DNA from: JAVBRA01 sp031548435
GTDB lineage: Bacteria > Bacteroidota > Bacteroidia > Bacteroidales > Rikenellaceae
Length of the DNA stretch: 64,000 nt
Direction: 5' to 3'
Assembly: GCA_031548435.1 (NCBI GenBank)
Contig: JAVBRA010000014.1
Span: forward strand, 62,001-126,000
Shown here piece by piece: positions 1-10,273 of the stretch. The notes under the pieces are model-generated. The model did not search any database and was not told the origin of the DNA. It saw only the letters and a program-made list of their open reading frames with translations. A program made the position numbers and the translations under genes. Every line of letters starts with the position of its first letter. Positions within the stretch are counted from its first letter, which is position 1.

Positions 1-1045
<1,045 letters not shown>

Positions 1046-1573
1046 ATGGCGACGACTATGGAAACCAGAGAATACATCATATCGGCCTTCACCGAAAACC
1101 GCGCGGGGGTGCTCAACCGCATCACCGCCCTGTTCCTGCGGCGCAAGATCAACATCGAGAGCCTGAAAGTGTCCGAGACGCCCATCAAAGGCATCAGCGC
1201 CTTCACCATCGTGGCGCACACCACCGACCAGATTGTCGAGAAGCTGGTCAAACAGATGGAGCGCATTGTGGACGTCATCAAGGCCGAATACTACACTCCC
1301 GAAAGCCTGATCGTGCACCAGATCGCCCTCTATAAAACAGGAAAGGATGCGCTCGAAGGCGACAATGTGGAGCTGATCACCCGCCGCCACAACGCCCGCC
1401 TGGTCGAGGTGTCGGACAACTATGCGGTGTTCGAGAAAACCGGCTATAAAAACGAGATCGACGCGTTGCGCGACGAGCTGAAGAACCGCAACCTGCTGTT
1501 GCAGTTCACCTCCTCGGGGGCGGTGGTGCTTCACCACGAATCGCTTGAGGAACGGCTGAAGGGCGTGTTTTAG
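1046..1573 (+). CDS. ilvN: Acetolactate synthase small (regulatory) subunit
   Basis: A 175-residue protein with an N-terminal ACT domain (about residues 5-80, including NRAGVLNRI), which in this family binds valine and gives feedback inhibition of the catalytic subunit. The rest is the usual IlvN/IlvH C-terminal domain. The ATG follows the ilvB stop with no gap. A second in-frame ATG at 1058 lies just before the conserved TREYIISAF start and is an equally reasonable initiation site. The length is normal for the IlvH/IlvN family. Confidence 0.95.
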   Translation: MATTMETREYIISAFTENRAGVLNRITALFLRRKINIESLKVSETPIKGISAFTIVAHTTDQIVEKLVKQMERIVDVIKAEYYTPESLIVHQIALYKTGKDALEGDNVELITRRHNARLVEVSDNYAVFEKTGYKNEIDALRDELKNRNLLLQFTSSGAVVLHHESLEERLKGVF

Positions 1574-1638
1574 GGCCGCCCTTGCAACGGGGCCGGGGGA
1601 AAAGTGGACGGCACAAGGGGATAATCCTGAAAAAACCG

Positions 1639-1646
1639 TACCTTTG
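1639..1646 (+). promoter_or_regulatory. Bacteroidetes -7 box upstream of ilvC
   Basis: TACCTTTG matches the Bacteroidetes sigma-ABfr -7 consensus TAnnTTTG and lies 41 bases before the ilvC ATG. No good -33 TTTG is seen at the usual 19-21 base spacing. It suggests that ilvC can be transcribed separately from ilvBN. Confidence 0.6.
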
Positions 1647-1687
1647 CGCTTTCGATTGAAAACAAACACATAATTATATACGGAAAA

Positions 1688-2740
1688 ATGGCAAAGATGA
1701 ATTTTGGAGGAGTGGAAGAAAACGTAGTGACTCGCGAAGAGTTTCCGCTCAACAAAGCGCTCGAAACGCTTAAAAACGAAACAATCGCAGTGTTGGGATA
1801 CGGCGTCCAGGGGCCGGGCCAGGCATTGAATATGCGCGACAACGGCTTCAATGTGATCGTTGGCCAGCGCAAAGGTTCCAAAACCTGGGACAAGGCCGTG
1901 GCCGACGGATGGGTTCCCGGCGAAACGCTGTTCGAGATAGAAGAAGCCTGCGCAAAGGGCACGATCCTGCAGTTCCTGCTCTCGGATGCAGGCCAGATCG
2001 CCCTGTGGCCTACGGTGAAGCAGCACCTCACTCCGGGCAAGGCGCTCTACTTCTCGCACGGCTTCGGCATCACCTATAGCGAACGCACGGGCATCATCGC
2101 CCCGAAAGACGTCGACGTGATCCTGGTTGCTCCCAAAGGGTCGGGAACGTCGCTGCGCCGCCTGGTCCTCGAAGGCCGCGGGCTCAATTCGAGCTATGCC
2201 ATCTATCAGGATGCCACCGGCAAGGCGTTTGACCGCGTGGTTGCACTGGGCATCGCCGTGGGATCGGGCTACCTGTTCGAAACCACCTTCAAGAAAGAGG
2301 TCTACTCCGACCTGACCGGCGAACGCGGTACGCTGATGGGCGCCATTCAGGGTATTTTCGCCGCTCAGTACCAGGTGCTGCGCGAAAACGGCCACTCGCC
2401 CTCGGAAGCGTTCAACGAAACGGTGGAAGAACTCACCCAGAGCCTGATGCCGCTGGTAGCCGAGAACGGCATGGACTGGATGTACGCCAACTGTTCGACC
2501 ACCGCCCAGCGCGGCGCGCTCGACTGGTGGAGGCCGTTCAAGGACGCTACGCTGCCCGTGTTCCAGAAGTTGTATGCCGAAGTGGCCGCCGGTAACGAAG
2601 CCCAGCGTTCGATCGACTCGAACAGCAAGCCCGACTACCGCGAAAAGCTCGAAGGCGAACTGAAAGAGCTGCACGACAGCGAGATGTGGCAAGCCGGCGC
2701 CGTGGTGCGCTCGCTCCGCCCCGAACGCAATAAGAAATAG
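1688..2740 (+). CDS. ilvC: Ketol-acid reductoisomerase
   Basis: A 350-residue enzyme that rearranges and reduces acetolactate (or acetohydroxybutyrate) with NADPH, the second step of branched-chain amino-acid synthesis. The Rossmann fingerprint GYGVQGPG is at residues 37-44, followed by a GQRKGSKTWDKA stretch of the NADPH-binding region. The helical C-terminal domain is the short, class I type. It sits 114 bases after ilvN, behind its own -7 box, and is closed by a strong terminator at 2761-2790. Confidence 0.97.
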   Translation: MAKMNFGGVEENVVTREEFPLNKALETLKNETIAVLGYGVQGPGQALNMRDNGFNVIVGQRKGSKTWDKAVADGWVPGETLFEIEEACAKGTILQFLLSDAGQIALWPTVKQHLTPGKALYFSHGFGITYSERTGIIAPKDVDVILVAPKGSGTSLRRLVLEGRGLNSSYAIYQDATGKAFDRVVALGIAVGSGYLFETTFKKEVYSDLTGERGTLMGAIQGIFAAQYQVLRENGHSPSEAFNETVEELTQSLMPLVAENGMDWMYANCSTTAQRGALDWWRPFKDATLPVFQKLYAEVAAGNEAQRSIDSNSKPDYREKLEGELKELHDSEMWQAGAVVRSLRPERNKK

Positions 2741-2760
2741 CCTTATCATGGATGTAAAAA

Positions 2761-2790
2761 AACGCCGGGAGCAGTTCCCGGCGTTTTTTT
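2761..2790 (+). terminator. Rho-independent terminator after ilvC
   Basis: A 10-bp perfect stem (AACGCCGGGA / TCCCGGCGTT) with a 5-base loop is followed by a T run, 20 bases after the ilvC stop. Confidence 0.92.
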
Positions 2791-3058
2791 GTACGTCAAA
2801 CAAACGCAACCGCCCATTCCTTTGGAGCGCGGCAAATCCGGCGACCACCGGCCAACGTGCTTCCCGGAGCGCGGCAATTTAGTCTTTATGGGGATATTCC
2901 CCGCCTTGCTGCGAGAAATTGTGATGCCCCGCGGATTGCGGCAGGATCGTTCATTTGAACACAATCAACGAGGGTAGGGGCCCCGCCCCATGACAGCACG
3001 AATTGGCCGGAAACAAAAAAGCCGGGGTAAATCCCCGGCTTTTTCAATCCGCAACCGA
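2791..3058. other. Intergenic region between ilvC and a minus-strand lipoprotein operon
   Basis: No gene is supported here. Two GGAGCGCGGCAA words lie about 50 bases apart (near 2824 and 2876), and the right end holds the minus-strand terminator listed separately. The short ORFs on both strands lack convincing coding character. Confidence 0.6.
3015..3045 (-). terminator. Terminator of the 5430-3059 lipoprotein operon
   Basis: The stem GCCGGGG / CCCCGGC is flanked by an A run and a T run, so it can work in both directions. It lies directly downstream of the minus-strand gene ending at 3059. Confidence 0.88.
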
Positions 3059-3859
3059 CTAATAATACTTGATCTTACGAACGGTTGTTTGCTTGCGGTC
3101 GCTTCCGGTCATGGTGCGTTTGATCCAGTTGCCCTGGCCGTCGTATTGGTAGGTGCAGGCGATGGTGTCCTCCACGTCCATGCCGTCCATTTCGCTGTAA
3201 TAGCTGGAATATTCCTCCACCAGATCGCCCTGTTCATTGTACTTGTAGGTGCCGTTCCCGCCTTCGGAGTCTTTGTAGGCTATTTTCCGGTTCTGGTCGT
3301 CATAGGTATAGGTGATGGTGGAGTATGCTTTTTTCTCCGCCAGGTTGCCTTTGCCGTCGTACGAATAGGTTTCGGTTCCATAACTGGCATCCTCTTTCTT
3401 CACCAGCTGCCCCTTGTTGTTGTAGGTGAAGGTAACGGTCGGCTGGCCGTCGGCGCCAATAATTTGAGACAGTTGCCCCTTGTCGTCGTACTTGAACGTT
3501 TCGTCGGCGTTCTGGCTGAACCCTTCGAAATTGGCGCTGCCGGTGATCGTCACTTTTCTGCGGGCAAGGCGTCCCTGCTCGTCGTAAACGAATTCGACCG
3601 TTCCGGTATGATCCCCGTACTCGTCTTTCATGAAGTAGTTGATCGCCTGGAGCATCCCTTTGTCGTTGTAGTTATACGAGATAATGTCCTCGCTCGAATA
3701 CCATTCGAACGTCATGCTCGACTCTTCCGAGAGTTCTTTTACGTTGCCCTTGAGGCCCTTGATTTCAAGGTCGGTTTGGGGTTCGGAGGCCGTCTGGCCC
3801 GATGCCGAGCAGGCGAACAACATCGCCATCGCCGGCAGGATAAACAGTTTGTTTCTCAT
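3059..3859 (-). CDS. Lipoprotein with RHS/YD-like repeats
   Basis: A 266-residue protein with a lipoprotein signal peptide ending at the lipobox LFAC, so it is probably anchored to the outer membrane. The mature part is about eight repeats of roughly 20-28 residues with the pattern Y-x-Y-[DN]-x-x-G-x-L (YNDKGML, YDEQGRL, YDDKGQL, YNNKGQL, YDGKGNL and so on), resembling the YD/RHS sugar-binding repeat. It starts 20 bases after the BACON lipoprotein gene and is probably co-transcribed with it. The function is unknown; an exposed structural or binding role is an inference from the repeats. Confidence 0.85.
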   Translation of the reverse strand: MRNKLFILPAMAMLFACSASGQTASEPQTDLEIKGLKGNVKELSEESSMTFEWYSSEDIISYNYNDKGMLQAINYFMKDEYGDHTGTVEFVYDEQGRLARRKVTITGSANFEGFSQNADETFKYDDKGQLSQIIGADGQPTVTFTYNNKGQLVKKEDASYGTETYSYDGKGNLAEKKAYSTITYTYDDQNRKIAYKDSEGGNGTYKYNEQGDLVEEYSSYYSEMDGMDVEDTIACTYQYDGQGNWIKRTMTGSDRKQTTVRKIKYY

Positions 3860-3879
3860 AATGATAAATTGGTTAAAGG

Positions 3880-5430
3880 TTATTTATATTCGTATTCAAC
3901 AATATAGCGTCGTATATCACCTGAAGATCCTTTGGTCGCAGGGTTGCTTTTGGAGCCGGGTTCGAAGAGTTCGCCGTAACCGTTGAGCAGGATCTCGGTC
4001 ACATATTCGCCGTTGGTTACATAATTGAATGTGTATTCGCGACTGTTTTCGGCCGCATACGCATCTTCTTCCGTTACCTTGGTTACCATGTATTTGCTCC
4101 ACAATCCATAGAGTCCCAGGATATTAAATCCGCATTTGTCCACGGCGTTGAACCACTGGTCCTGATAAAACATCCAGTTCAGGTCAATGTTGGCGACGTT
4201 TCCGCAGGTTCCATACTCGGCCGTGCTGGCAGCCTGCTGCCAATTGCCCCATGCACCCCATCCGCCGCCTTCGAGTTCGGGCCGTTCGCGCCATTTGGTC
4301 GTGACTTTCGAGAAATCGCTTCCGGTCATGGCAAAGGTGCATACGGTGTTGACCTCAAGATCCAGCACAACCGGTTCGCCATCTCCTTCCGGAACGAACT
4401 TCAGGGCGTCGAACAGGACTTCCGTCCTGTTGACCTCTTTAGGGATTCCGTATTCGTACGTGACACTCCAGTTCGACGTGCTTTCCGTATCATAGTTGGG
4501 GGCGTACGAACTCGAAGCATATGTTGCTTCCCCGGAAATAATGCGCCCGACAACATCGAGGGTTACGGTTGCGTCTATTTTCTGGTAATGCGATCCGTCC
4601 GTGGTTCCGATCGTATTGAGTGTGATGGTGTTCTCCGAATAAGTGTACGCCATTTCGTAATCGTTGATGCTGACCAGGGTCACCCGATATTCGTTGTCGT
4701 AAGTAAAATCGACCGAAACAGGCGTGGTTTCATTATTCGAATAGATCCGCTTGACGAGCAGCTTCTTGCCCACGGGGACTCCCTGTTGGGTCAGGCTCAC
4801 TGCGGCGCTTCCTTTTTTACCGGCGATGTACACCGTTGCCGACCGCTCGCTCCCGAGGTTGTTGGGGACGGCGGTGATGCCGAGTGTGAACGTTCCGGCC
4901 TTGCCGCTGGTTTTATCCAGGCTCAGCCACGACGGAGCGTCCGGCAGGGTTGCCGTCCAGTCTTCTTTCGCCGTGAAGGTTATGCTTCGCGAAGCGCCCT
5001 CGGCGGGAATGTCCTCTTCCAGTTCCGATGCGTCGGTGATGGTAATGGGTTTGTCGGCGATGGCGCCAGCGCCCTCCTGCTTCACGGTGATGGTGATCTT
5101 GCCGCTTGCACAAGCGATGGTGATCGTCGCCGTACGAACCGCATCCGTTTCGTTGGGTTCGAGCGTGATGGCGAGCGTGACGGTTCCCGCTTCGCCGTTG
5201 TATTTGTCAAGGGTAATCCACGTTGGGGCGGCCTTGGTGGTTTCCTGCACGTTTGCAGCCCACGGTTCGGCGGCGGTGAAGGTGACCGTGCCCGACGTTT
5301 CCCCGGCCGACAGGGTTTGTTTCAGTTCCGCTTTATCGGAAACAGTGATGGGATTTGTTCCGCCTTCATCGGTACAGGCAGAGAAAGCGCATGCGGCCGA
5401 CAGGGCCACGGCATAAAACAATCGCTTCAT
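3880..5430 (-). CDS. Lipoprotein with two BACON domains
   Basis: A 516-residue lipoprotein (lipobox FSAC at about residue 19). Two BACON domains lie in tandem, about residues 28-115 and 130-220, each with the typical W-[IL]-[TS]-LDK and late R-[ST]-A-T motifs. The remaining 300 residues start with LLVKRIYSNN and are rich in beta structure (FTYDNEY), resembling the DUF4595 type of Bacteroidetes surface lipoproteins. BACON domains are proposed to bind carbohydrate or mucin, or to act as spacers. The substrate cannot be read from the sequence. It is first in an operon with the YD-repeat lipoprotein. Confidence 0.88.
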   Translation of the reverse strand: MKRLFYAVALSAACAFSACTDEGGTNPITVSDKAELKQTLSAGETSGTVTFTAAEPWAANVQETTKAAPTWITLDKYNGEAGTVTLAITLEPNETDAVRTATITIACASGKITITVKQEGAGAIADKPITITDASELEEDIPAEGASRSITFTAKEDWTATLPDAPSWLSLDKTSGKAGTFTLGITAVPNNLGSERSATVYIAGKKGSAAVSLTQQGVPVGKKLLVKRIYSNNETTPVSVDFTYDNEYRVTLVSINDYEMAYTYSENTITLNTIGTTDGSHYQKIDATVTLDVVGRIISGEATYASSSYAPNYDTESTSNWSVTYEYGIPKEVNRTEVLFDALKFVPEGDGEPVVLDLEVNTVCTFAMTGSDFSKVTTKWRERPELEGGGWGAWGNWQQAASTAEYGTCGNVANIDLNWMFYQDQWFNAVDKCGFNILGLYGLWSKYMVTKVTEEDAYAAENSREYTFNYVTNGEYVTEILLNGYGELFEPGSKSNPATKGSSGDIRRYIVEYEYK

Positions 5431-5812
5431 AAAAATGAGTTTGTTTTAATGAATATGGTGCGGCCGTCGACTCCGGTGCGGCCGTTAAACATATAAAAAA
5501 GTGTGGAGTCGCAGTCTATCCGTGCGGAAGGCTCTGACAAAGCCCGACACCAAATAAACAATACCCCACACCTGACACTATGTATTGGAAGATACATAAC
5601 GCAAGTGATGAATTCCGTATTGCTTATCCCTGGTGTTTTGAAATTTGTCAGATTTTCCGCACAAGGATAAAAGCTAAACACTTTCATCTATAGATTGTCC
5701 CGAGGGACGTCACAAAGATAGAAAATATTTTGCAATATGAATATTCGAGGGGTATTGTAACTGGTATCGAACCGAAAGGGCGGGGGAGGAGGCCTGCCGC
5801 CCACAGGGGAGA
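5431..5812. other. Intergenic region upstream of the BACON lipoprotein
   Basis: This 380-base stretch becomes AT-rich near 5700-5760. The overlapping short ORFs on both strands lack consistent GC-rich third positions and are probably not genes. It should contain the promoter for the BACON operon, but no clear TAnnTTTG box was identified. Confidence 0.5.
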
Positions 5813-6196
5813 TTATTTGCCGGAATCCATTCCGGTTGCGCGGGAAAGTTGCTCTTTGAAGCGCCGTACCATCGGGCCGTACTTCACACTGTCGCCGCCG
5901 TTGGCTTGGGTAAGTGTGTCGATCGCCGTTTCCAGCAGGGCGGCAATCAGCAGCAGGCGCGCGCGGCGGTCGTGGAAACGGTCGATCTGTTCGAGCATGA
6001 ACAGGGCGTACCTGCCTTTTTCCAGGGCTTTGGCGGCGGAGTCTTTTGTCCGCCGGATGATGCTGCGGTGGCGGCGGCACACCTCTTCAAGCGATTCGCC
6101 ATAAATCCGGATCGAACCTCCGCGGGTTGATGCAGCGAGTTGGTAAATACCTGAAACGGCGGTTTCACCGTTTTCCGAACTTTTGAAATTAACCAT
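5813..6196 (-). CDS. Hypothetical helical protein, 127 aa
   Basis: I do not recognise a family. The protein has no signal peptide or membrane segment, is rich in Arg, Leu and Ala, and is predicted to be mostly helical from about residue 35 on. Codon use is strongly GC-biased at third positions, like neighbouring host genes, which favours a real gene over the competing frames. The ATG at 6196 is preceded by an A-rich stretch (AAAAGAAC). It is monocistronic; its nearest neighbours lie more than 350 bases away on both sides. Confidence 0.7.
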   Translation of the reverse strand: MVNFKSSENGETAVSGIYQLAASTRGGSIRIYGESLEEVCRRHRSIIRRTKDSAAKALEKGRYALFMLEQIDRFHDRRARLLLIAALLETAIDTLTQANGGDSVKYGPMVRRFKEQLSRATGMDSGK

Positions 6197-6576
6197 ACGT
6201 TCTTTTGTTTTGATCGTTAAACATCTGATTCGTAAAAATCAAGACAGGAGTGCATCCTGTCCGAAAAACAACAGCATGTCAAAGAGCGTTACAGGCACAG
6301 CAGACCCGTCACGGGCTGGCTTGCCTTTGCTTTGAGTTGTTTTTCAGTTGTTTAACTTTAAAGAACTTTAGGTTTTCATTCCGGTTCCAATGGATTTAAG
6401 TGATTATTCGTTTCGCATACGCAATAAAAAAACACCCAAGCGACGTTTGGTTCACGTCCCGAGAGTATGCCTGTTTTTATATAGTATGTAGTATTACAGG
6501 GACAAATGTAACATCTTTTTATTTATCTGCAAATTTTTTCGCTATTTATTTTTATGCGTCTCTTGCTCCCTGGGCC

Positions 6577-6607
6577 GTCATCCTGAGCGCAAGCGAAGAA
6601 TGACAAC
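6577..6607. repeat. Dispersed GTCATCCTGAGC-type repeat, copy 1
   Basis: GTCATCCTGAGCGCAAGC followed by GAAGAATGAC is, on the opposite strand, the same core (CTCAGGATGAC) found at 16801-16829, 19134-19250 and 24441-24553. It is intergenic and imperfectly palindromic. Confidence 0.65.
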
Positions 6608-6726
6608 GTCCAGGAGAGTTGCGCGGACTCTCAATAACAATCGTCGGAGCAGCTGTAAAATTCATCCGCCGCACCGATCCGGATAATAATAAACCGCGCT
6701 TTCAGCGCACACTCCCCATTTTTTCG

Positions 6727-6734
6727 TAATTTTG
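6727..6734 (+). promoter_or_regulatory. -7 box of ilvA
   Basis: TAATTTTG matches TAnnTTTG and lies 19 bases before the ATG of ilvA, so the leader would be very short. Confidence 0.65.
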
Positions 6735-6753
6735 CAAAATATATCGCATCGTT

Positions 6754-8004
6754 ATGAGCTATTTTCCCTCGATTACCGACGTGGCCCAGGCCAAGCACAC
6801 CCTGGCCGCCATTCTTTCGTCCACTCCCCTGGTCAAAAACCTCGCGCTCTCGGAGCGTTACGGGGCCAACATCATACTCAAACGCGAAGACCTCCAGATC
6901 GTTCGCTCGTATAAGATCCGCGGGGCGTACAATAAAATGCGCAGCATGTCGAACGAGGAACTCGCCGGAGGGGTGATCTGCGCCAGCGCCGGAAACCACG
7001 CTCAGGGCGTGGCCTACTCGTGCCGCATGATGGGCGTCAAAGGCACCATCTACATGCCCACCACCACGCCCAGGCAGAAGATTTCGCAGGTGAAGATGTT
7101 CGGCAAAGAGTTCATCGAGATCGTTCTCACGGGCGACACCTACGACGCCTCGTGCAACGAAGCCATCGCCTTTTCCAAGGCCAACAACATTCCGTTCATC
7201 CACCCGTTCGACGATCCGAAGACCATTGAGGGCCAGGCGACTATCGCCCTCGAAATCCTGGAAGAAATGTCCGAGTCCATCGACTACGTATTCGTGCCCA
7301 TCGGCGGAGGCGGGCTCTCGGCCGGACTGGGGGCCTACTTCAGTCAGGTGAGCCCGTCGACCAGGATCATCGGCGTCGAACCCGCCGGAGCGGCTGGCAT
7401 GAAAGCCTCGATCGACGCAGGCAAAGTGGTTGAGCTCAGGCAGATCGATAAATTTGTAGACGGTGCGGCCGTAAAACGGATCGGCGATCTCACCTTCAGC
7501 ATCTGTTCCAAGGTGCTCTCGGACGTGGTGGCCGTACCCGAGGGCAAGGTATGCACCACCATCATCGAGCTCTATAACCAGAACGCCATTGTGGTGGAAC
7601 CGGCAGGCGCGCTTTCGATCGCCGCGCTCGATTCCTATGCCGACCGGATCAAGGGCAAAAACGTGGTGTGCATTGTCAGCGGCAGCAACAACGACATCAC
7701 CCGCACCGAGGAGATCCGCGAACGGTCGCTGCTGTACGAAGGATTGAAACACTACTTCATGATTCGCTTCCCGCAACGCTCAGGGGCGCTGCTGTCGTTC
7801 GTGCAAAAGGTGCTGGGGCCGGACGATGACATCACCCATTTCGCCTACTCCAAAAAGACCAACCGTGAACAGGGCCCGGCCATCGTGGGCATCGAGCTGC
7901 AGGATCGCAACGACCTGTGCGGACTGCTCAAACGGATGAAGGAGTATGGTTTCGTCTACGAATACCTGAACGATAACCCCGACCTGTTCCAGATACTGAT
8001 ATAG
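6754..8004 (+). CDS. ilvA: Threonine ammonia-lyase (threonine dehydratase)
   Basis: A 416-residue PLP enzyme that deaminates threonine to 2-ketobutyrate, the entry to isoleucine synthesis. The PLP lysine is K54 in the SYKIRG motif, and the phosphate-binding glycine loop GGGGLSAG is near residues 183-190. The C-terminal 90 residues (from about 325) form an ACT-like regulatory domain, as in the short IlvA type with one such domain. It is separate from the ilvBNC operon but in the same pathway. It has its own promoter and terminator. Confidence 0.95.
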   Translation: MSYFPSITDVAQAKHTLAAILSSTPLVKNLALSERYGANIILKREDLQIVRSYKIRGAYNKMRSMSNEELAGGVICASAGNHAQGVAYSCRMMGVKGTIYMPTTTPRQKISQVKMFGKEFIEIVLTGDTYDASCNEAIAFSKANNIPFIHPFDDPKTIEGQATIALEILEEMSESIDYVFVPIGGGGLSAGLGAYFSQVSPSTRIIGVEPAGAAGMKASIDAGKVVELRQIDKFVDGAAVKRIGDLTFSICSKVLSDVVAVPEGKVCTTIIELYNQNAIVVEPAGALSIAALDSYADRIKGKNVVCIVSGSNNDITRTEEIRERSLLYEGLKHYFMIRFPQRSGALLSFVQKVLGPDDDITHFAYSKKTNREQGPAIVGIELQDRNDLCGLLKRMKEYGFVYEYLNDNPDLFQILI

Positions 8005-8018
8005 CGGTTTTGTAATAA

Positions 8019-8054
8019 AAAAACGGGACACTGACGATCAGTGTCCCGTTTTTA
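8019..8054 (+). terminator. Terminator of ilvA
   Basis: A perfect 14-bp stem (AAACGGGACACTGA / TCAGTGTCCCGTTT) with a 3-base loop is followed by a T run. It is nearly symmetric and may also stop minus-strand transcription from 8146. Confidence 0.93.
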
Positions 8055-8145
8055 TGTGTGGTCATTCCGGCGGGCGCGGCGGCAAACTGAGCGCATTCGT
8101 TTTCCTGAAGCCGCAATGAGCGCATGGCCGGTCGTCATGATAAGA

Positions 8146-9360
8146 TCAAACGATCCTAAGCGACTGCGACTGCCGGGTAAGCGACCGTTTTTCCCAATCA
8201 ATGTTGGTCAGCAACGCGGCCCCCGGCGTTTTTCCCGCTTCAAAGCTGCCGAGCGTGCCGGCCATCCCCAGCGATTCAGCCCCGCCGAGGGTGGCCCACC
8301 GGGCAGCCTGATCCAACGGAACGCCTCCGTCCAACACCGCGTGCTTGAGGACGTCGATCATATAGCGTGTGCCCGACGAGGCCAAACTGTCGGTGCCCAG
8401 GGCTACGTTGCACCCCTCCAAAAACAGGGTGTAAGGGGGCACCGCGCCCTCGATATAAAGGTTCGACAGCGGGCAAAGCACAAACGTGGGGCGGGAGTAG
8501 AACGTGCCGATGGCATGGATCTCGTCGCTGCTGATCAATGTATTGTGCACCAGCAAGATTCTCCGGTCGTCGGCCACCTGGCCCATGAGTTTTTCAAGGG
8601 GCGATCCGAACGCCGACCAACCTCGTTCGACCGGCAGGGTCTCCCCGGGCCGGAGCATGGGTGGGACAATGCGCGAGTACCACGCCGCGAAACCGCCCCT
8701 GCCATTGAAAATCTCGCGTTCGGCACCGCTCTCCAGAAAATGGATCGACAGCGGGTCGCCCAAGCCGGCCAGCCGGCCGAACAGCGGGTCGGAACAGGAG
8801 TAAGTGGAGTGGGGGGTCAGCGAACACGACAACCCCATATCCGCCGCCTCGCGGGCCAACTGCCGCCCCTTTTCGACGATCCGGCCGTTCTGCTCCCCGA
8901 TCAACCCGAAGCACTCGATGAATGTATGGTAGCGGATTTTGCTGCGGCGCTTCACCGCAAACGAGAGGTTGGTGTTCGACACGTCGCCTGCCGCAACCAC
9001 GCCCTGGGCATAGAGTTGGGCATCGAATGCCCCGGCGGCTTTTATCTGGTCGGGCTCGGGTGCGTCGTTGCGCACCTTGCCGATGTTTTCCGCAAAACAG
9101 GGGAGTCCCGTGCCGCGCGGCATCGCCCCTTCCAGATGCGACAGTTCGAGGTGCAGGTGGGCGTTGACCATGCCCGGGATCAGCACGCCGTTGTAGTATT
9201 CCAGCCCCGGCAGGCCGTCCAGGTTCGGCACGTCGTGTTCAACGGCCTCGACCACTCCCGTCGGCCCGAACGTCACAACCGCGTTGCGCGCCAAACAGTC
9301 GCGCGAAGCCCGATGGAGCAAGGCCAGCGGCGCTGCGATCTTACGCCGGAGCGCCGTCAT
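8146..9360 (-). CDS. Amidohydrolase-superfamily deaminase-like enzyme
   Basis: A 404-residue metal-dependent hydrolase of the cytosine deaminase/chlorohydrolase branch (COG0402-like). The HxH metal motif is H68 and H70 in NAHLHLELS. Further likely ligands are the His of IHFLE and the Asp of LGTDSLASSG. The NAHxHLELSHL context resembles aminofutalosine-deaminase-like proteins, but the substrate cannot be assigned and no futalosine-pathway genes are visible nearby. Its start overlaps the end of the DUF4296 gene by 20 bases, and it is the last gene of the 14639-8146 block. Confidence 0.85.
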   Translation of the reverse strand: MTALRRKIAAPLALLHRASRDCLARNAVVTFGPTGVVEAVEHDVPNLDGLPGLEYYNGVLIPGMVNAHLHLELSHLEGAMPRGTGLPCFAENIGKVRNDAPEPDQIKAAGAFDAQLYAQGVVAAGDVSNTNLSFAVKRRSKIRYHTFIECFGLIGEQNGRIVEKGRQLAREAADMGLSCSLTPHSTYSCSDPLFGRLAGLGDPLSIHFLESGAEREIFNGRGGFAAWYSRIVPPMLRPGETLPVERGWSAFGSPLEKLMGQVADDRRILLVHNTLISSDEIHAIGTFYSRPTFVLCPLSNLYIEGAVPPYTLFLEGCNVALGTDSLASSGTRYMIDVLKHAVLDGGVPLDQAARWATLGGAESLGMAGTLGSFEAGKTPGAALLTNIDWEKRSLTRQSQSLRIV

Positions 9361-10273
9361 CGTCGCTTTCCTTTCTGAAGGGCACCGGCGTGTTTACCTT
9401 CATCGTATCGCGGGCCGCCTGCATCATGCCGCCGATCACATCCAGGTCGAACCCGGCCATCTTGCGGAACAGCGTATCCGAAGCCTCTTTCGGCAGCATC
9501 TGGTACACCACCATGATGCTGTCGACCGATACCGACACCTCTTTTTTCAGTGGTTTGGGCGACGATTTTTCCTTGTCGAAGAATACCAGCCTCAGTTTCT
9601 TGACCGACGTGTCGGGCACGGTGATCGATATTTTCTGCATCCGTTCGGTTGCCCGTTTCGATATGCGGTATATGTTCTCGGTCAGATTGTTGTATTCGTT
9701 CGGAACGATCCGCTCGCCGTCGCCGCCAAGAAAGACGGTGTTGTACATATAGTAAAAATTGTTGTCGGACGAATCGACCCAGGGCTTGAACCACAGGGTG
9801 TATTCTCCCGGCCGCACATCCAGCTCCACCACCGCTTTGTCGAGGCGGGCGAGGGAGGTGTAGCGCGTCAGCGAATCGTTCCGGTAAACTGTGTCGATCG
9901 AGTTTTCAACCGCCATTTTGTTCCAGTCGCTCATAAAGCGGAACAGTTCGCGGACGCGGTCTGCCTCGGCGCGCACCTCCTCGCCCGCCGTTTTGATGAT
10001 ATTGGTGAGGATGGCGCTTTTGCGCTTGGAATATTCTTCCACCGAGTAGGTCATGTCCTCGATCGTGTATCCGTAGTCGGCCAGGATCGGCTCATAAAAA
10101 GCGATGGTGTCGGTAGTCAGTCGCGGATCGCGGACGTCGGACAGCGCCGCCTCGGTCATGATGAATTCCTTGGTGATTTGCGCAAAGACACTCGGCGGGA
10201 TCACCTTCGGGCGCCTCTGGCAGCTGCAAAATGCTGCAATCGCGAACAACAGCACAACGGTATATTTTTTCAT
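9341..10273 (-). CDS. DUF4296-type lipoprotein
   Basis: A 310-residue lipoprotein with the signal MKKYTVVLLFAIAAFCSC; the lipobox Cys is at residue 18. The first 100 mature residues resemble the DUF4296 domain of Bacteroidetes (helical, with the IYEPIL-like segment AFYEPILADYGYT). The second half (about 150-270) looks beta-rich. It overlaps the upstream permease gene by 4 bases (ATGA). The function is unknown. Its position next to a LolC/E-type permease may hint at envelope traffic, but this is inference. Confidence 0.82.
   Translation of the reverse strand: MKKYTVVLLFAIAAFCSCQRRPKVIPPSVFAQITKEFIMTEAALSDVRDPRLTTDTIAFYEPILADYGYTIEDMTYSVEEYSKRKSAILTNIIKTAGEEVRAEADRVRELFRFMSDWNKMAVENSIDTVYRNDSLTRYTSLARLDKAVVELDVRPGEYTLWFKPWVDSSDNNFYYMYNTVFLGGDGERIVPNEYNNLTENIYRISKRATERMQKISITVPDTSVKKLRLVFFDKEKSSPKPLKKEVSVSVDSIMVVYQMLPKEASDTLFRKMAGFDLDVIGGMMQAARDTMKVNTPVPFRKESDDDGAPA

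Larger units (their letters stand above)
6197..6753. other. Long intergenic region upstream of ilvA
   Basis: These 557 bases have no supported gene. They contain a small hairpin (GACAGGA/TCCTGTC at 6243-6261), an AT-rich stretch at about 6350-6570, a dispersed-repeat copy at 6577-6607 and the ilvA promoter. A leader for ilvA or for the minus-strand gene is possible. Confidence 0.6.

Noticed and set aside
3059..3859. YD-repeat gene as an RHS toxin
   Set aside because: It is short, lipidated and lacks an RHS core or toxin tip; only the repeat motif is similar.
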